Shown piece by piece: positions 23,716-33,770 of a stretch of DNA of 64,000 nucleotides. Both the position numbers and the translations under genes were made by a program. The number at the start of each line of letters is the position of its first letter. Position 1 is the stretch's first letter. Source of the DNA: Chinchilla lanigera (lineage: Eukaryota > Chordata > Mammalia > Rodentia > Chinchillidae); contig NW_004955427.1 of NCBI RefSeq assembly GCF_000276665.1, positions 1,224,357 through 1,288,356 of the forward strand. Direction: 5' to 3'. The notes beneath the pieces are model-generated. The model was not told the DNA's origin and did no database searches. It saw nothing but the letters and a program-made list of their open reading frames with translations.

Positions 23716-24529
23716 CCCTCACCTCACCCCTTACCCTGTAATATATGTTCCAGGGACTACTGTTTCTGACTTCTTTCCTCTTGGGTTTGGCCTAACTCCT
23801 TATCCATTCAAAAAAAACAAAAAGGTAGAGGAAAACCCTGGAGTGCTGCTGTGCAGCTCCTGCATCTCCCCAGCCCTCTGCTCACAGGCACTGCTATTTG
23901 TGTGGTGAGCCGGCCTCGGAGGACGCACTAAGCCAGTTCCGTCCTAGAGCTGGAAACTGAAGAAGGAGCCAGAGGCCTCGAGACAGTCTGTGGTCAGACG
24001 TAACTCAGGGGCAGCGTCTGTGCCTGAGTCCTCACTTCTCCTTTGCTGCGGGTCTGCGTTCCTTTCTCCCACTGAAAGAGCTAAGACACTCACTTCCCCA
24101 ACCTGACCCGGTGCCTGGCCTTGCCAGAAAAGCACCAGTTTGAGTTGTTCGGATGATAAAACCTCCCACCCCAGGCTAGAGCCCACTTCCTCCACCCCTC
24201 TTTGATCTCTGCAGAATTTTCTCTTTGGAAAAACCATACTGGCAAGCACAACAAACTCCTTCCACATACTTGAGATTTTACAGTGGCTTTTCTGAAATGC
24301 TGTTGTACTTTACATGTCAGTCGATCTCTGCTGGATAGGGCCCCGTAAGGACCTGTTGACACCTCACAGAAGAATTTCACAAAATGTTCTAGAAAGAGAT
24401 AATTTTCTAATTATAACACCAAATTCTGCTGATGATAGCATTTTCCACGTGCTCCATTTCCAGTGGTGGGAATAGTCTGAGGGTGAAATTGGACCCAGGG
24501 TACATATTTGCATTTCCATTTTTCCCCTA
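23716..24529. other. Non-coding, nothing recognised
   Basis: Unique sequence, somewhat richer in G+C. Overlapping minus-strand frames (23944-24380) lack any recognisable domain. Confidence 0.5.
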
Positions 24530-24567
24530 ATTTTTCTTTCTTTTTTCTTTTTCTTTCTTTCTTTCCT

Positions 24568-24607
<40 letters not shown>

Positions 24608-24641
24608 TCCTTCTTTCTTTCTTTCTTTCTATCTTCTTTCT

Positions 24642-24688
<47 letters not shown>

Positions 24689-24736
24689 CCTTTCTTTCCT
24701 TCCTTCCTTCTTTCTTCTTTCTCTTCTTTCTTTTTT
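24530..24736 (+). repeat. (CTTT)n polypyrimidine tract, about 200 bp
   Basis: About 207 bases of almost pure C/T on the plus strand, mainly TTTC units with interspersed CCTT and TCTTC. Homopurine/homopyrimidine mirror tracts of this length are known to be capable of triplex (H-DNA) structure and are usually length-variable. Its serine/phenylalanine/leucine frame is an artefact of the repeat. Confidence 0.97.
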
Positions 24737-25328
24737 AATTTTGTTGTTATGAAATGTTATCTGAGAAAATGAAGCTCTCCTTCCCCAATGCTCACCTAAA
24801 GAGGCAACCCGAAGAAATGCTACCTTTTCAGAGCCACACCTGGAGGCAGTGGGACCGGAGCACTCCAGATCAGGGCTCCCAGAGGAACACCCGGGTCGCT
24901 GCGGACCTCCACCCTCCCCACTCCTTCGGTCTCCCTGTATCACCCTCCCCTTTCAGCCTTCAGGCTTCGGTTAAGCTTCACTCTCAAGACAACCTACCCT
25001 AAAAACTTGACCCAAACCTGTAAGGAGTAGAATAGTAGTCACAGCGTTGGAGAAGGTGGAAGGTGGGGTGGGGGAGGAAGATCCACGAACTAAGAGGTGA
25101 GCGGGGGCAGGAAGAGTGGCTTCCAGCGTTCTGCGCCGTAGCAGGGTACTTCAGGCTGGCAACAATTACCTGGACGTTTCAAAATAGCTAGTGGAGAAGA
25201 TTCTGAATGTTCTTAACACAAGAAATATGAATATCTGAGGTGATAGATAAGCCAGTTACCCTGCCTTGCTCATTAGACATAGCAAGCATGGATTGAAAGG
25301 TCACACTGTACCAAATACATATACACAA
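24737..25328. other. Non-coding, nothing recognised
   Basis: Unique sequence between the two simple repeats. No exon or named repeat. Confidence 0.45.
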
Positions 25329-25373
25329 TGTGTTTGTGTGTGTGTGTCTGTGTGTGTATGTGTGTGTGTGCGC
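25329..25373 (+). repeat. (TG)n microsatellite, interrupted
   Basis: TG dinucleotides with a few substitutions over about 45 bases, ending in GCGC. Confidence 0.95.
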
Positions 25374-25879
25374 ACAGCACCCCTTTCTGATGTACTGTAC
25401 CAGTGTTCTATGGATCACAACATCAGACTGACCCAAGATGAGAGAATGGAATTTTAACAAATTCCAAGGAGATTCGTGTGCTAATGAAAGTTTAGTAACT
25501 TCTGCTCTATGCTGAATTCAGTCTCACGCTCCACCCTCCCACAGCCCCCACCCATGTTCTTGTCAGAATGGTGACTGACCTGCTGAACCTCCGTCCTCTA
25601 CACCATAAATGTGTCCAGCACGCGGCATAGCAGTTTACAGAGGTTAGCGCTCTCTGATAATAGGTATTCAATAATTCTTTTTACCCAAATTGAGGCAAAT
25701 CAGCTTTTTCAGTTATTTTTTCATTAAGAAATTCTCAGTTTTGGGAATTAGTTTAATTTTACCTACCCACGTAGCATAACACATTTTTTGTCATAAAGAG
25801 CCATAAATATGGTGTCAAACCCACATTTATTCTTTAGAATATTTCTATTGATGAATTATTAATTTTATGAATTTTATTA
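25374..25879. other. Non-coding, nothing recognised
   Basis: Unique sequence leading into the piggyBac region. I looked here for a piggyBac end next to TTAA and found none I could support. Confidence 0.45.
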
Positions 25880-26250
25880 TATTGAACAATGAGTGCTTAT
25901 GGGAAGAAATATCGCAAAAATAAAGTATTACATTTTTAATATTGATTAAGTGCTTATTAGAAAAACATCAAAATTTTCAAAATTATCAATTGGTTTTTGG
26001 TGTACAAAGTCTAAAAAAGAACAGCAGAAATAAATTATTGTATGAACTAAATTGAAATTCCAATAGCACTTTACAAAAAAAAAAAAAAACCTTTGCTCCA
26101 ATTACCACACCTAAGGCAGTCTTCACACATCACAACAGCACATCCCGTGCCCACATCACTTATGCTGACAGCACATGTGCGTAACTGTCCTTTCCTATGT
26201 GGCAGGTCATTCTTGTCACCTCTCTTCCCGTTTTGTCAGAAGCTTCCTAC
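25880..26250 (-). pseudogene. Second, decayed copy of piggyBac transposase C-terminus and 3' flank
   Basis: This stretch is homologous to 26250-26600, shifted by about 362-367 bases in the same orientation. Matching anchors are CAGTCTTCACACAT at 26117 and 26479, CCAATAG at 26060 and 26428, and CAGAAATAAA at about 26020 and 26390. Read on the minus strand, it gives a scarred version of the cysteine-rich domain: CPTRKDR in the main copy corresponds to a CHIGKD/PHRKGQ-like region here, ending in the same MCEDCL. Several cysteines are lost, a poly-A run (about 26074-26089) has grown inside the 3' flank, and no open frame survives. The homology includes sequence 3' of the coding region. It could therefore be a tandem duplication of the local DNA or a remnant of a second, older element of the same family. 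Confidence 0.7.
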
Positions 26251-26288
26251 TTTGTAGTACAACATGCATTTAGCAGGGAAATAAGATA

Positions 26289-27960
26289 TCAATAAAATAA
26301 AATATCAAATGTGTAAAGAGGGCTTAGAATAGACATTAACATTTTCACATCAGCTGTACACTTGCTTACAAAATCTGAGATAAATAACATCAGAAATAAA
26401 AATCTATGTATACTACAGTGAAAATACCAATAGAACTCTATAACAAAAGTAATCTTTGCTTCAGCTGTATACCCAAGACAGTCTTCACACATGAAAATTG
26501 TATGTTCCATACACAAGTATTGCATACACTGATAGCATGCACATTTTGTTTTCCTGTCCTTTCTTGTAGGGCACAATTTACATCTTTTTATTTTTCCTGT
26601 TGTTGTAGTAGGCTTTTGGGATGCTGCACCTCCCTTTTCACCTGTATGCTCACTAGTACGGGCCATAATTTTTTTGTGTAGTTCCCTGGGCAGAAGCATT
26701 TTGTTTTTCTTCTGCTGTAAACAAAGAAAATTTCTCTGTGGTATTTTGCACCTGTTATTTTCTGTGTAAACTATCACACTCTTTATGCTGTACATCTTTA
26801 GGGTCAAGTAAAACACAACCACTGGCCAACGCTTGTGTTTCGAGTTACATCATAATTTCTGCATAACTCATCAACACCTTCTACTCTGCCTTTGGTTTTG
26901 TTGTAGAAAGTTCCCATCTCAGCCTTCCATTTTGTTGAGGTTTCCCTATTAATATTTCCATCATGGTGCAATGTTGACATTAGCAGTACCAGCTTGTTTT
27001 TCTTTGCCATATATGAGGCCAGTGTAAGTCTTTCTGATACCCAAAGATTGTACTATATAATTGTTTTGAAAGTGCAACGTTTTATTTGGAATTTCTGCTT
27101 TGTTCCTGTACATAGTTCCTGTGCTGGTCAACTTTTGCTCTGTTAGAAAATGTAGCATGAATTGGAAACTAGTAAACCAACTGTCAAAGGTCACATTCCA
27201 ATTAGTTTGAGAGATGGGAGCAACATGTCTGATCACAACATTCAGTTTATTATTATGCAAATAAGGACTTCTGGCTGAGTTCCAGGGTAAATTTCTAAAT
27301 TGAAACCATAATAAGTCTAGATATAAGGGCATAAATTTTATGCCATATTTTGATGGATCACTTTTCCATAAGTCATTTACATTCCTGCGATTGCCATGAG
27401 AAATCCCTGCTAAGTACAGCAGACCTAAGAATGCTTTTAGTTCAGCTAGGGAGGTGTCATAATAAATACATTTTTGAATATGGCTGTTGGCGCACGGAGA
27501 ACATTTTACTTGTATTTCAGTCTCTGTGCATCTTACAGCGTCTTGTAGCATTTTTGTCTGTTACAGTTTCCATTGGATGTCAGTGCTGGCATTCTGCCCA
27601 CTGTGTCTCACCCTTGCCAAGAACTTCAATACATTTTGGACTTAGTTCTAACATCGGATCATTCCATTTGGTTGTGTGACCAACTTGCAACATTTTGACT
27701 AATCAGATATGTACTCACGTTCCTGTTTTCTTCATCACATGAATCATGAGGTCTGCATTCCCTGTGTCTGTACAGTGGGTTCTTGCTCCCTTTCACTGTC
27801 ACAGGAACTTTGGTTCACAGGGCCAACATCAAAGCCATCGCCATACACCCACACCACTCTTCTGTTATAGAAAGATATGTTTTACCTTAATGGATCATCT
27901 TCATCATCCATGCAAGAGCAACCTATTTGCTTTTGATCTCCTCCCAAACTTGCAAATCTG
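26289..27960 (-). pseudogene. piggyBac-family transposase, broken (fossil DNA transposon)
   Basis: Three overlapping minus-strand frames together cover most of a DDE_Tnp_1_7 (piggyBac) transposase. The first (27551-26961) has AELKAFLGLLYLAG, PSKYGIK, NVTFDSWFTS (Asp123 of this frame matches the second catalytic Asp) and STGTMYRNKAEIP. The second (27010-26804) has KLVLLMSTLHHDG and YNKTKGRVEGVDELC. The third (26822-26289) has VVFYLTLKMYSIKSVIVYTENN and the cysteine-rich domain KRCKLCPTRKDRKTK...MCEDCL. Frameshifts lie near 27000-27010 and 26815-26825. Residues 64-67 of the first frame join LWKSD straight to PSKYGIK. Roughly 100 residues are missing there, including the first catalytic Asp region. 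The third catalytic Asp (GVD..D) is Glu44 in the second frame, with the following Asp47 kept. The third frame runs on past the zinc-binding domain into non-homologous sequence, so the original stop is lost. No function is expected. A domesticated PGBD gene is unlikely given the breaks. Confidence 0.9.
27552..27960 (-). pseudogene. Degraded N-terminal region of the piggyBac transposase
   Basis: Upstream of the first readable frame, fragments in different frames suggest the N-terminal part. These include an acidic patch (DDEDDP at about 27890-27905, and DEE further on) and WNDPMLELSPKCIEVL near 27605-27665. Acidic N-termini followed by a tryptophan-containing segment are usual for piggyBac transposases. 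Frame changes and stops are frequent. Neither a start codon nor the element's terminal inverted repeat with its TTAA target could be identified, so the left boundary in transposon terms is unknown. Confidence 0.5.
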
Positions 27961-29290
27961 GTTTTTCATGTACCATTGTACTGAACTGGGCTGCTTCTAC
28001 CAGAAAAATCAAAAGAAAGCTTTTTTAAAACAAATCCTAGAGTGGTGTCAGTGTATTATACCTGCTGCGATGCTCAGATAAACATACACCAAAGCTGCTA
28101 GATGGAGCATCATGTTAGTGAAAATCGTGTTTTGACACTTTTGCACATGTGCTCACACCTTGCCTTTTATGGTACCAAGTGGGTGAACACAGATCTCTCA
28201 GGCAAAGGTACTGAGATACACAACCAGCCACTATTATGCTAAAGTAAAAATTTACAATAGAAAGCTAAGGGATGATTTTGTGGAACCAAGTGCTAGTCTC
28301 TCCAGCTTTTAAAGCAATTAAAAGACATCTGTTTGAGGAATTCATTCAAAAGCAAGTACCCAGAAAATGTTCACATCTTTCTGTGCCGCATCTGACCTTT
28401 CGTCCATCTCATTTGACCTGTAGATCACTAACAGTGTTCTGAATAGGGCAACAGGGAAATTATCAGTGACTAAAAGTGAATTTCTGTCCAGAAGATGAGC
28501 TTTTGTTTAATATTTTTGAAAGATTTTTCAGGAACAAAGCTTAAAACACAAAGAATTTGCATAGAAAAACTCAATTAAGGAGAGACAGTCCCTTTTAATC
28601 TACACTCAACTCCCTTTTCCCATGGGTGAGCAGACCAGACTAGTTTCCTTGGTGTCAGCACAGGGGGAAATCTCAGAGCATTATGTATTATTTAAATAGG
28701 GAGTCCAGACTTTTTTAACCATCTACTTTATTAAAATGCCGTTTAGCTCTGCATCTTGTTAAAGGTATGCATGCATGTGCGCACACATGTTAACTCACTA
28801 AAAAGATTATACCACAGGAACAAAATTCTGAATTCTATGCAGAACTACAGAAAGATGACCTGGGAATCCCCGAGCAAAGCAGCCATGCTGTCATCAGTGG
28901 ACCTGGGATACTTCCCAGATATTCTATTGGGCTACTCACCAAATATGCTCTCTCCTTACTCCACCCACAAGAGAGGTGGCATCCGAGAAAAGCAGGGTTG
29001 TGACAAAGTAAAAGCCACAGTGAAAATAAAATAAACCCACCCCATTATCTCTATCCCACTGAGCACCAACAGAAGAATTTAATAGAAATTTTTAAAAATT
29101 TTATTTATTTTAAAGAATGCCAGTTATATCTAAAGGAAAGGGACATTATTAAGCTAAGTTTCCACTGCCCTATGAAGAAAGTTCCAAATAATACCGAATG
29201 AACTGAAGCTGAGGAAATTCATGGGTAAAGGAAGAGATTTCCATTGACCTTCTGTGAGTCTAACCTGCTTGCTCAGTTACTGTCAGGAGA
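27961..29290. other. Non-coding, nothing recognised
   Basis: Unique sequence. The missing piggyBac end could lie at 27960-28400, but I see no convincing CCC-starting terminal repeat adjoining TTAA. Confidence 0.45.
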
Positions 29291-29294
29291 AAGG

Positions 29295-29430
29295 CCTAGT
29301 GGGTTGACTTCTATTAATAATCGCTGTGCCAGGCACAGCCATGTTAACATTAGCACAGGTATTGTGACTATTATCGTTGATGTTATTATTCCTATTTTAG
29401 ATGAAACAGTAGAATCACTGATATTACGAA
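29295..29430 (-). repeat. MIR SINE relic
   Basis: CGCTGTGCCAGGCACAG, followed by TGTTATTATTCCTATTTTAG and ATGAAACAGTAG, follows the antisense MIR order ('gtgccaggcac ... tattattccattttacagatgaggaaac'). Confidence 0.6.
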
Positions 29431-31550
29431 ATTGGGCCACATTTAAATTTAATATTTAAAACAAACCTATAATAGTCCAGGGCTTTTGCTTCATGCACTA
29501 TTAAGAATCTGGAAGCTTCTACTATTAAGTAATAATTTCCTGATGAGCCAGGCAAATGTGAGATTTCAAAAAATACTTTATTTTTTTGGATATAATTGCT
29601 GGCTCCACTCCAGGGCTTCACCTATAGGAAAAATTCGCCATTTAACTTTCTCTAAATCGAAAGGAAATTTGTCTTCAAACTTTGCATATTGGAGGGACAG
29701 GTCCTGAGAAAGTTTGACTGTAGTAGGCCATTTGCTGTGACAATCCCAAGACTCACATAGGTTTTTTTTTTTCAGTTGCTAATCTTTGCAGGGATCAGGC
29801 CCTGCCTTTTCTCCTCATTATCTCACATTTAAAGTCATTTCCTTTTCTGGTTTAGAAGTAAGGAGAGAATTTAAAATTTTTGCAACATGAAGAAAACAAT
29901 AAACAAGAGAGAGCAAAGGAAAAAACATGGTTATTCAGTAGTTGCCTAAAAGAGCAACTGAACTGCAGTCTGAAACTGGAGGAAAGTGCGTCACTTAATA
30001 GAAACAAGCGTGGTGCTCTCCATGTGATTAATCGCCTTGTTTTCAGCCTTCTCAAACCCTTTCTCTCCCTTCCCAAAGCCCTCTTCCCCCTTCCTCCTTT
30101 TTTCAAAACCCCAGGGATTCGTTTGCACATCTGCAAAACCAATGTCAGTTCCAGGTTTCTATTCTAGTGCTGAACCAATCTGGCTCCGGGCCCTGGAAGA
30201 GGAAGCCGGTTCTCACCAGACAAACAAATGGAGGTGACCTAATACCTGGGGGACTCAAACCGATAAATAGCAAAGTATTTCAGGCCTGTCTGGTCTGATC
30301 CTTAGACCACTGACAAACAGAACCACACGGGGGCTCAGTAGCAGATGGACGGGGTCCTGAAAAAACAGGTGAATTTAAGTTTCAGAGTAGAGGGGGGGAT
30401 ATGGGAGAGAGAAAACTACGGGATCAAACTAAATAGTAGGATTCTTTCTTAACAGACTTTTCAGAAAATAATTACCAAAGTGAGGATAATATTTCCTATC
30501 TGCCTCTCTAATAATGATTCAGGTCTCCAAACTGAGGCTAGTTTTTTTAAAGGCATTTTAATTCTATCAATAAATAGGAGTAATGCTTCTGGTTTATGAT
30601 TCTCTTTCCACTAATAAAAATATTTAAGCTTTTCAGGGTTTCATTGAGCTCTATTAAATTCAGGTAAAGTTGGAAGTGAACAAAACAGAAAACTTGTACT
30701 CATTGGAATGGGATAAAGTCATATTTTGGAATGTGAGATTTTAAAAGGTTGGGAGAAATTGCTCCTCGGGACATTTGGGGAAGAAATCAGTATCAGACCT
30801 TATTACTGCCTCCAGGAAGTATGAAGAAACGTGGTTATCTGTGAGTATTCTAGTGGTACATTTCTTTAAGGAAAAAGATTCCAAACAATTCCTGGAAACT
30901 CGACCTCTCTCAGAAGATGGCATTTTTTGTGAATTAAGAATAAAGGTATCAGCAACATATGGAGCACATTTCCCCATTTAAAACTGATTTGTTTAAAATT
31001 GAGGGGAAAACCACTTGGCACGGTCTACCGGCCAAGCCAGTGGCAAAAGTCGTTTTGGTTTATCCCAGTTCTTTTCCACAGTCCACCTCCCAGCCTGCCG
31101 GACATCCGGGTGCATGATTTACAAGACCTGACTGAAATCTAACCAGCTGAGTATGCCTAAAAAATGCCACTCTTCTTAGCATATAAAACAGAACTGTCTT
31201 TTTAACCCCATGGTTATAAAGATGACACAAGATGATCTAAAGATTTTCCAGAAACAAAGTGAGTTTTAAAAAGCCGCAGAATTCACTGCATTTTGAAGGA
31301 TAACCTAGTCTAAAGAAAAATTTGAGCATGGAACCCATCAAAGATGTAGTGACTCATCTCCCCGATTGGCCCAAGTTCCCTGGGTTTTATTGCTGAAGGT
31401 CCCACATTCCTGGAAACCCCTCAGGCGTAAGAAGATTGGGACAGTTGGTCACTCTGATGGAGACTTTGTAGCTCAAATGTAGAGAAAGGAAGACTCTATC
31501 AATATTGAAGACAGTTTGTACAACCTGATCAAAACGGAACAGTAATTTTA
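29431..31550. other. Long non-coding stretch
   Basis: About 2.1 kb of unique sequence. Open frames at 29852-30237 occur on both strands without a domain. No splice-bounded conserved exon could be supported. Confidence 0.5.
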
Positions 31551-31554
31551 AAAA

Positions 31555-31755
31555 CTCTGGTAATAGTAGCTAGCATTCATAGAGCCCTTGATTTGAGGCA
31601 AGCTGTGTGCTTTGCAAACACTATCTTGATTAATCCTGATTACAGCCCTAAGAGCTACTTGTTATTGTTTCTGCTCTAGAAAAGAAGACACAGAGAAATT
31701 CACTAACTTGTTGATGTTCATAAAAATAGTAAGAACAGATCCCCAGAATAAATAT
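31555..31755 (-). repeat. MIR SINE relic
   Basis: Antisense MIR: AGCTAGCATTCATAGAGCCC, GTGTGCTTTGCAAACACTAT, GATTAATCCTGATTACAGCC, AAGACACAGAGAAATTCAC. Nearly full length and diverged. Confidence 0.75.
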
Positions 31756-33120
31756 CATGAAGTTAAACTTGACCAAAACAGCATATCTTTCAACCACTTG
31801 AAGACTTCCCACACCCTGTGTGTGCTTCTTTAAATTTTACAGTGGAATTAGAATATCACACATTTCTTTTCTTTTTGCTGCCCCAAGAGTTTTCTAGATG
31901 CCAGATGCTCCCTGAAGAAGCAGACTAAAAAAGAGAAAGACCAGTGAAGCTAACTCTTGTTAAATGGCAGCTGGTTTAGCACCTCCTAAAACAGAATCCA
32001 CAGGCTTCAGTGGAATAAAGCTATAAACTCTTACAGCGAGATTATTTAAAACCTACATCAGTGAGACCTGCAGGGGTCTCTCTAAAGAATTCTTTCTGCT
32101 GCTGATCCTGGGCAACCTTCTGTGAGCTAAGAACCCTGCCAGCCAGCGGCCAGGAGCTCTGTTTAATCCTCTTTCCAAAGACCAGGGGTATTGTTTGAGT
32201 AAAGTTGCCACTGTAATTGCTTGTCTTACCATTTAAGAGTATTACAGGTGCTGAGGATAGATTTGTGAGGAAAATACCATTTTAAAAACTTTCAACATTG
32301 TTCTGTTCAGCAGGTAGTCGCACAAGAGAACACAGCTTGCCCCAGTCTGGCCATTGGAGAATTTACCTTATTAGGGAAGCTGTTTTACTTAATCTGCTTT
32401 CCTATATACAAAACAAAATGTGGGGGACTTGTGGTTCTGATGAGAAGGGAGGAAAAAAAAGGAATCTGGATGTATCTCCAGGTTAACATTTAAAGTGAGG
32501 GCAAATGGAAAACGCATCCACTGGGAGTCTAACTACAGATACAGTTGGATGACAAATTCAGACTTCCACACTGTAAATGACAGCCTGTGATATATCTCTC
32601 CCTGGACATGTCTAAAACACATGTATTTGTGATTAGTAAGCCAGAGACCACCACCATACAACTGTGACTATAATGCAAGTACCTCTATCTTTCTTTTTTA
32701 TCCAGAACATCTGTTTTTAACTTAGTGCTCTACTGGACTTTCTAAAACTTGACCCGCCTCAATGTCACCACCATGATATTATATTCTATTTCCCCCAAGG
32801 GTGCCCTCCGTTGTGAAGTAAAGCTTAAGGCTTTGTACCACCTGGCGAGAAGAAAGCAGTCTCCAAAACCCAGCCCATAAAGTTTCCAGTTCTTAAGGAA
32901 ACAAATGACTCATGCAGCTCTTGGTTTAGGTAACTCGTGCTTCCCAAAATTTCAGCAGAGGTAATGATGAAATGGAATTTTTCTGAGGAAACTGACCTTT
33001 GTCCTGGGGCTGTTACAGTTTAAATGCATTCGTCCTACTGGCCACCTGTGCGCCGCTTGTTTTATGCCCACTGGTGATAACCCTGGGGTCTGTTTGTACT
33101 CACACATCCATCACTTACCT
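31756..33120. other. Non-coding, nothing recognised
   Basis: About 1.4 kb of unique sequence without a named repeat or gene. Confidence 0.5.
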
Positions 33121-33124
33121 CCCC

Positions 33125-33770
33125 GCCCATCCTTCATTCATTCTACAGGATTTGAGTCATGACTTTAGGCTCTGGAGACAGACAGAAAAGTTGACAAATC
33201 CCTTCTCTAAAGGGGCTCTCACTGCGATGGAAAGATAAGCAATAAAAAAATAAAATATTTTCAGATGACAAGAGGCACAAATCGAATATCAAAAATTGCA
33301 CAGAAGAGAAGGAGTAGCCACTTTGCACAGGGAAGGCCTATCTGAGGAAATAACATTTTACCTGAGACCAGAATAAGTTAAAATTCTGAAATAATATTCT
33401 AGGATAAAGGAATTGTAAGTAAATTTTTTTGAAACAGAAATAAGGTCGGTGTATTTCAAGAACCGCAAGAAAGTGGTTATGGTGTAGAAAAGTACAGAGT
33501 TGCCAGTATGAGCTGCAGTGGGTGTCAACCCTATGGTTCACATAGAACTGTGTAGGCTAAGCGGAGTGCATTTTATGCAGGATATTTCTAGAAGTTGTTG
33601 AGAGACTCGAGGGCAAAGGAAGGCCACCGTATGAGTCATAATTTTAACGCACCCACAGCATGCTGGGTAGAGCATGGAAATGAGACAGAAGAGTGGAAGG
33701 AAGAACAGTTAAGAGACTGATGCAGTAAACGTATGAGATAGTGGTGACCTGGACCATCAGTGGAGTCAGC
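33125..33770 (+). repeat. Ancient mammalian interspersed repeat, copy 2
   Basis: CATTCATTCTACAGGATTTG, GGCTCTGGAGACAGACAGAA, AAAGGGGCTCTCACTGCGAT, AGGCCTATCTGAGGAAATAA and GTGGTGACCTGGACCATCAG reproduce the order of the family seen at 19.5 kb. Diverged by many small gaps. Confidence 0.6.

Noticed and set aside
24508..24943. Long open frames of Ser/Phe/Leu or Lys/Arg/Glu around the CTTT tract
   Set aside because: They are produced by the repeat itself. The composition is that of the simple sequence and there is no domain.
27350..28081. Plus-strand frames of 109-111 codons opposite the piggyBac relic
   Set aside because: They are antisense shadows of the transposase and its flank.
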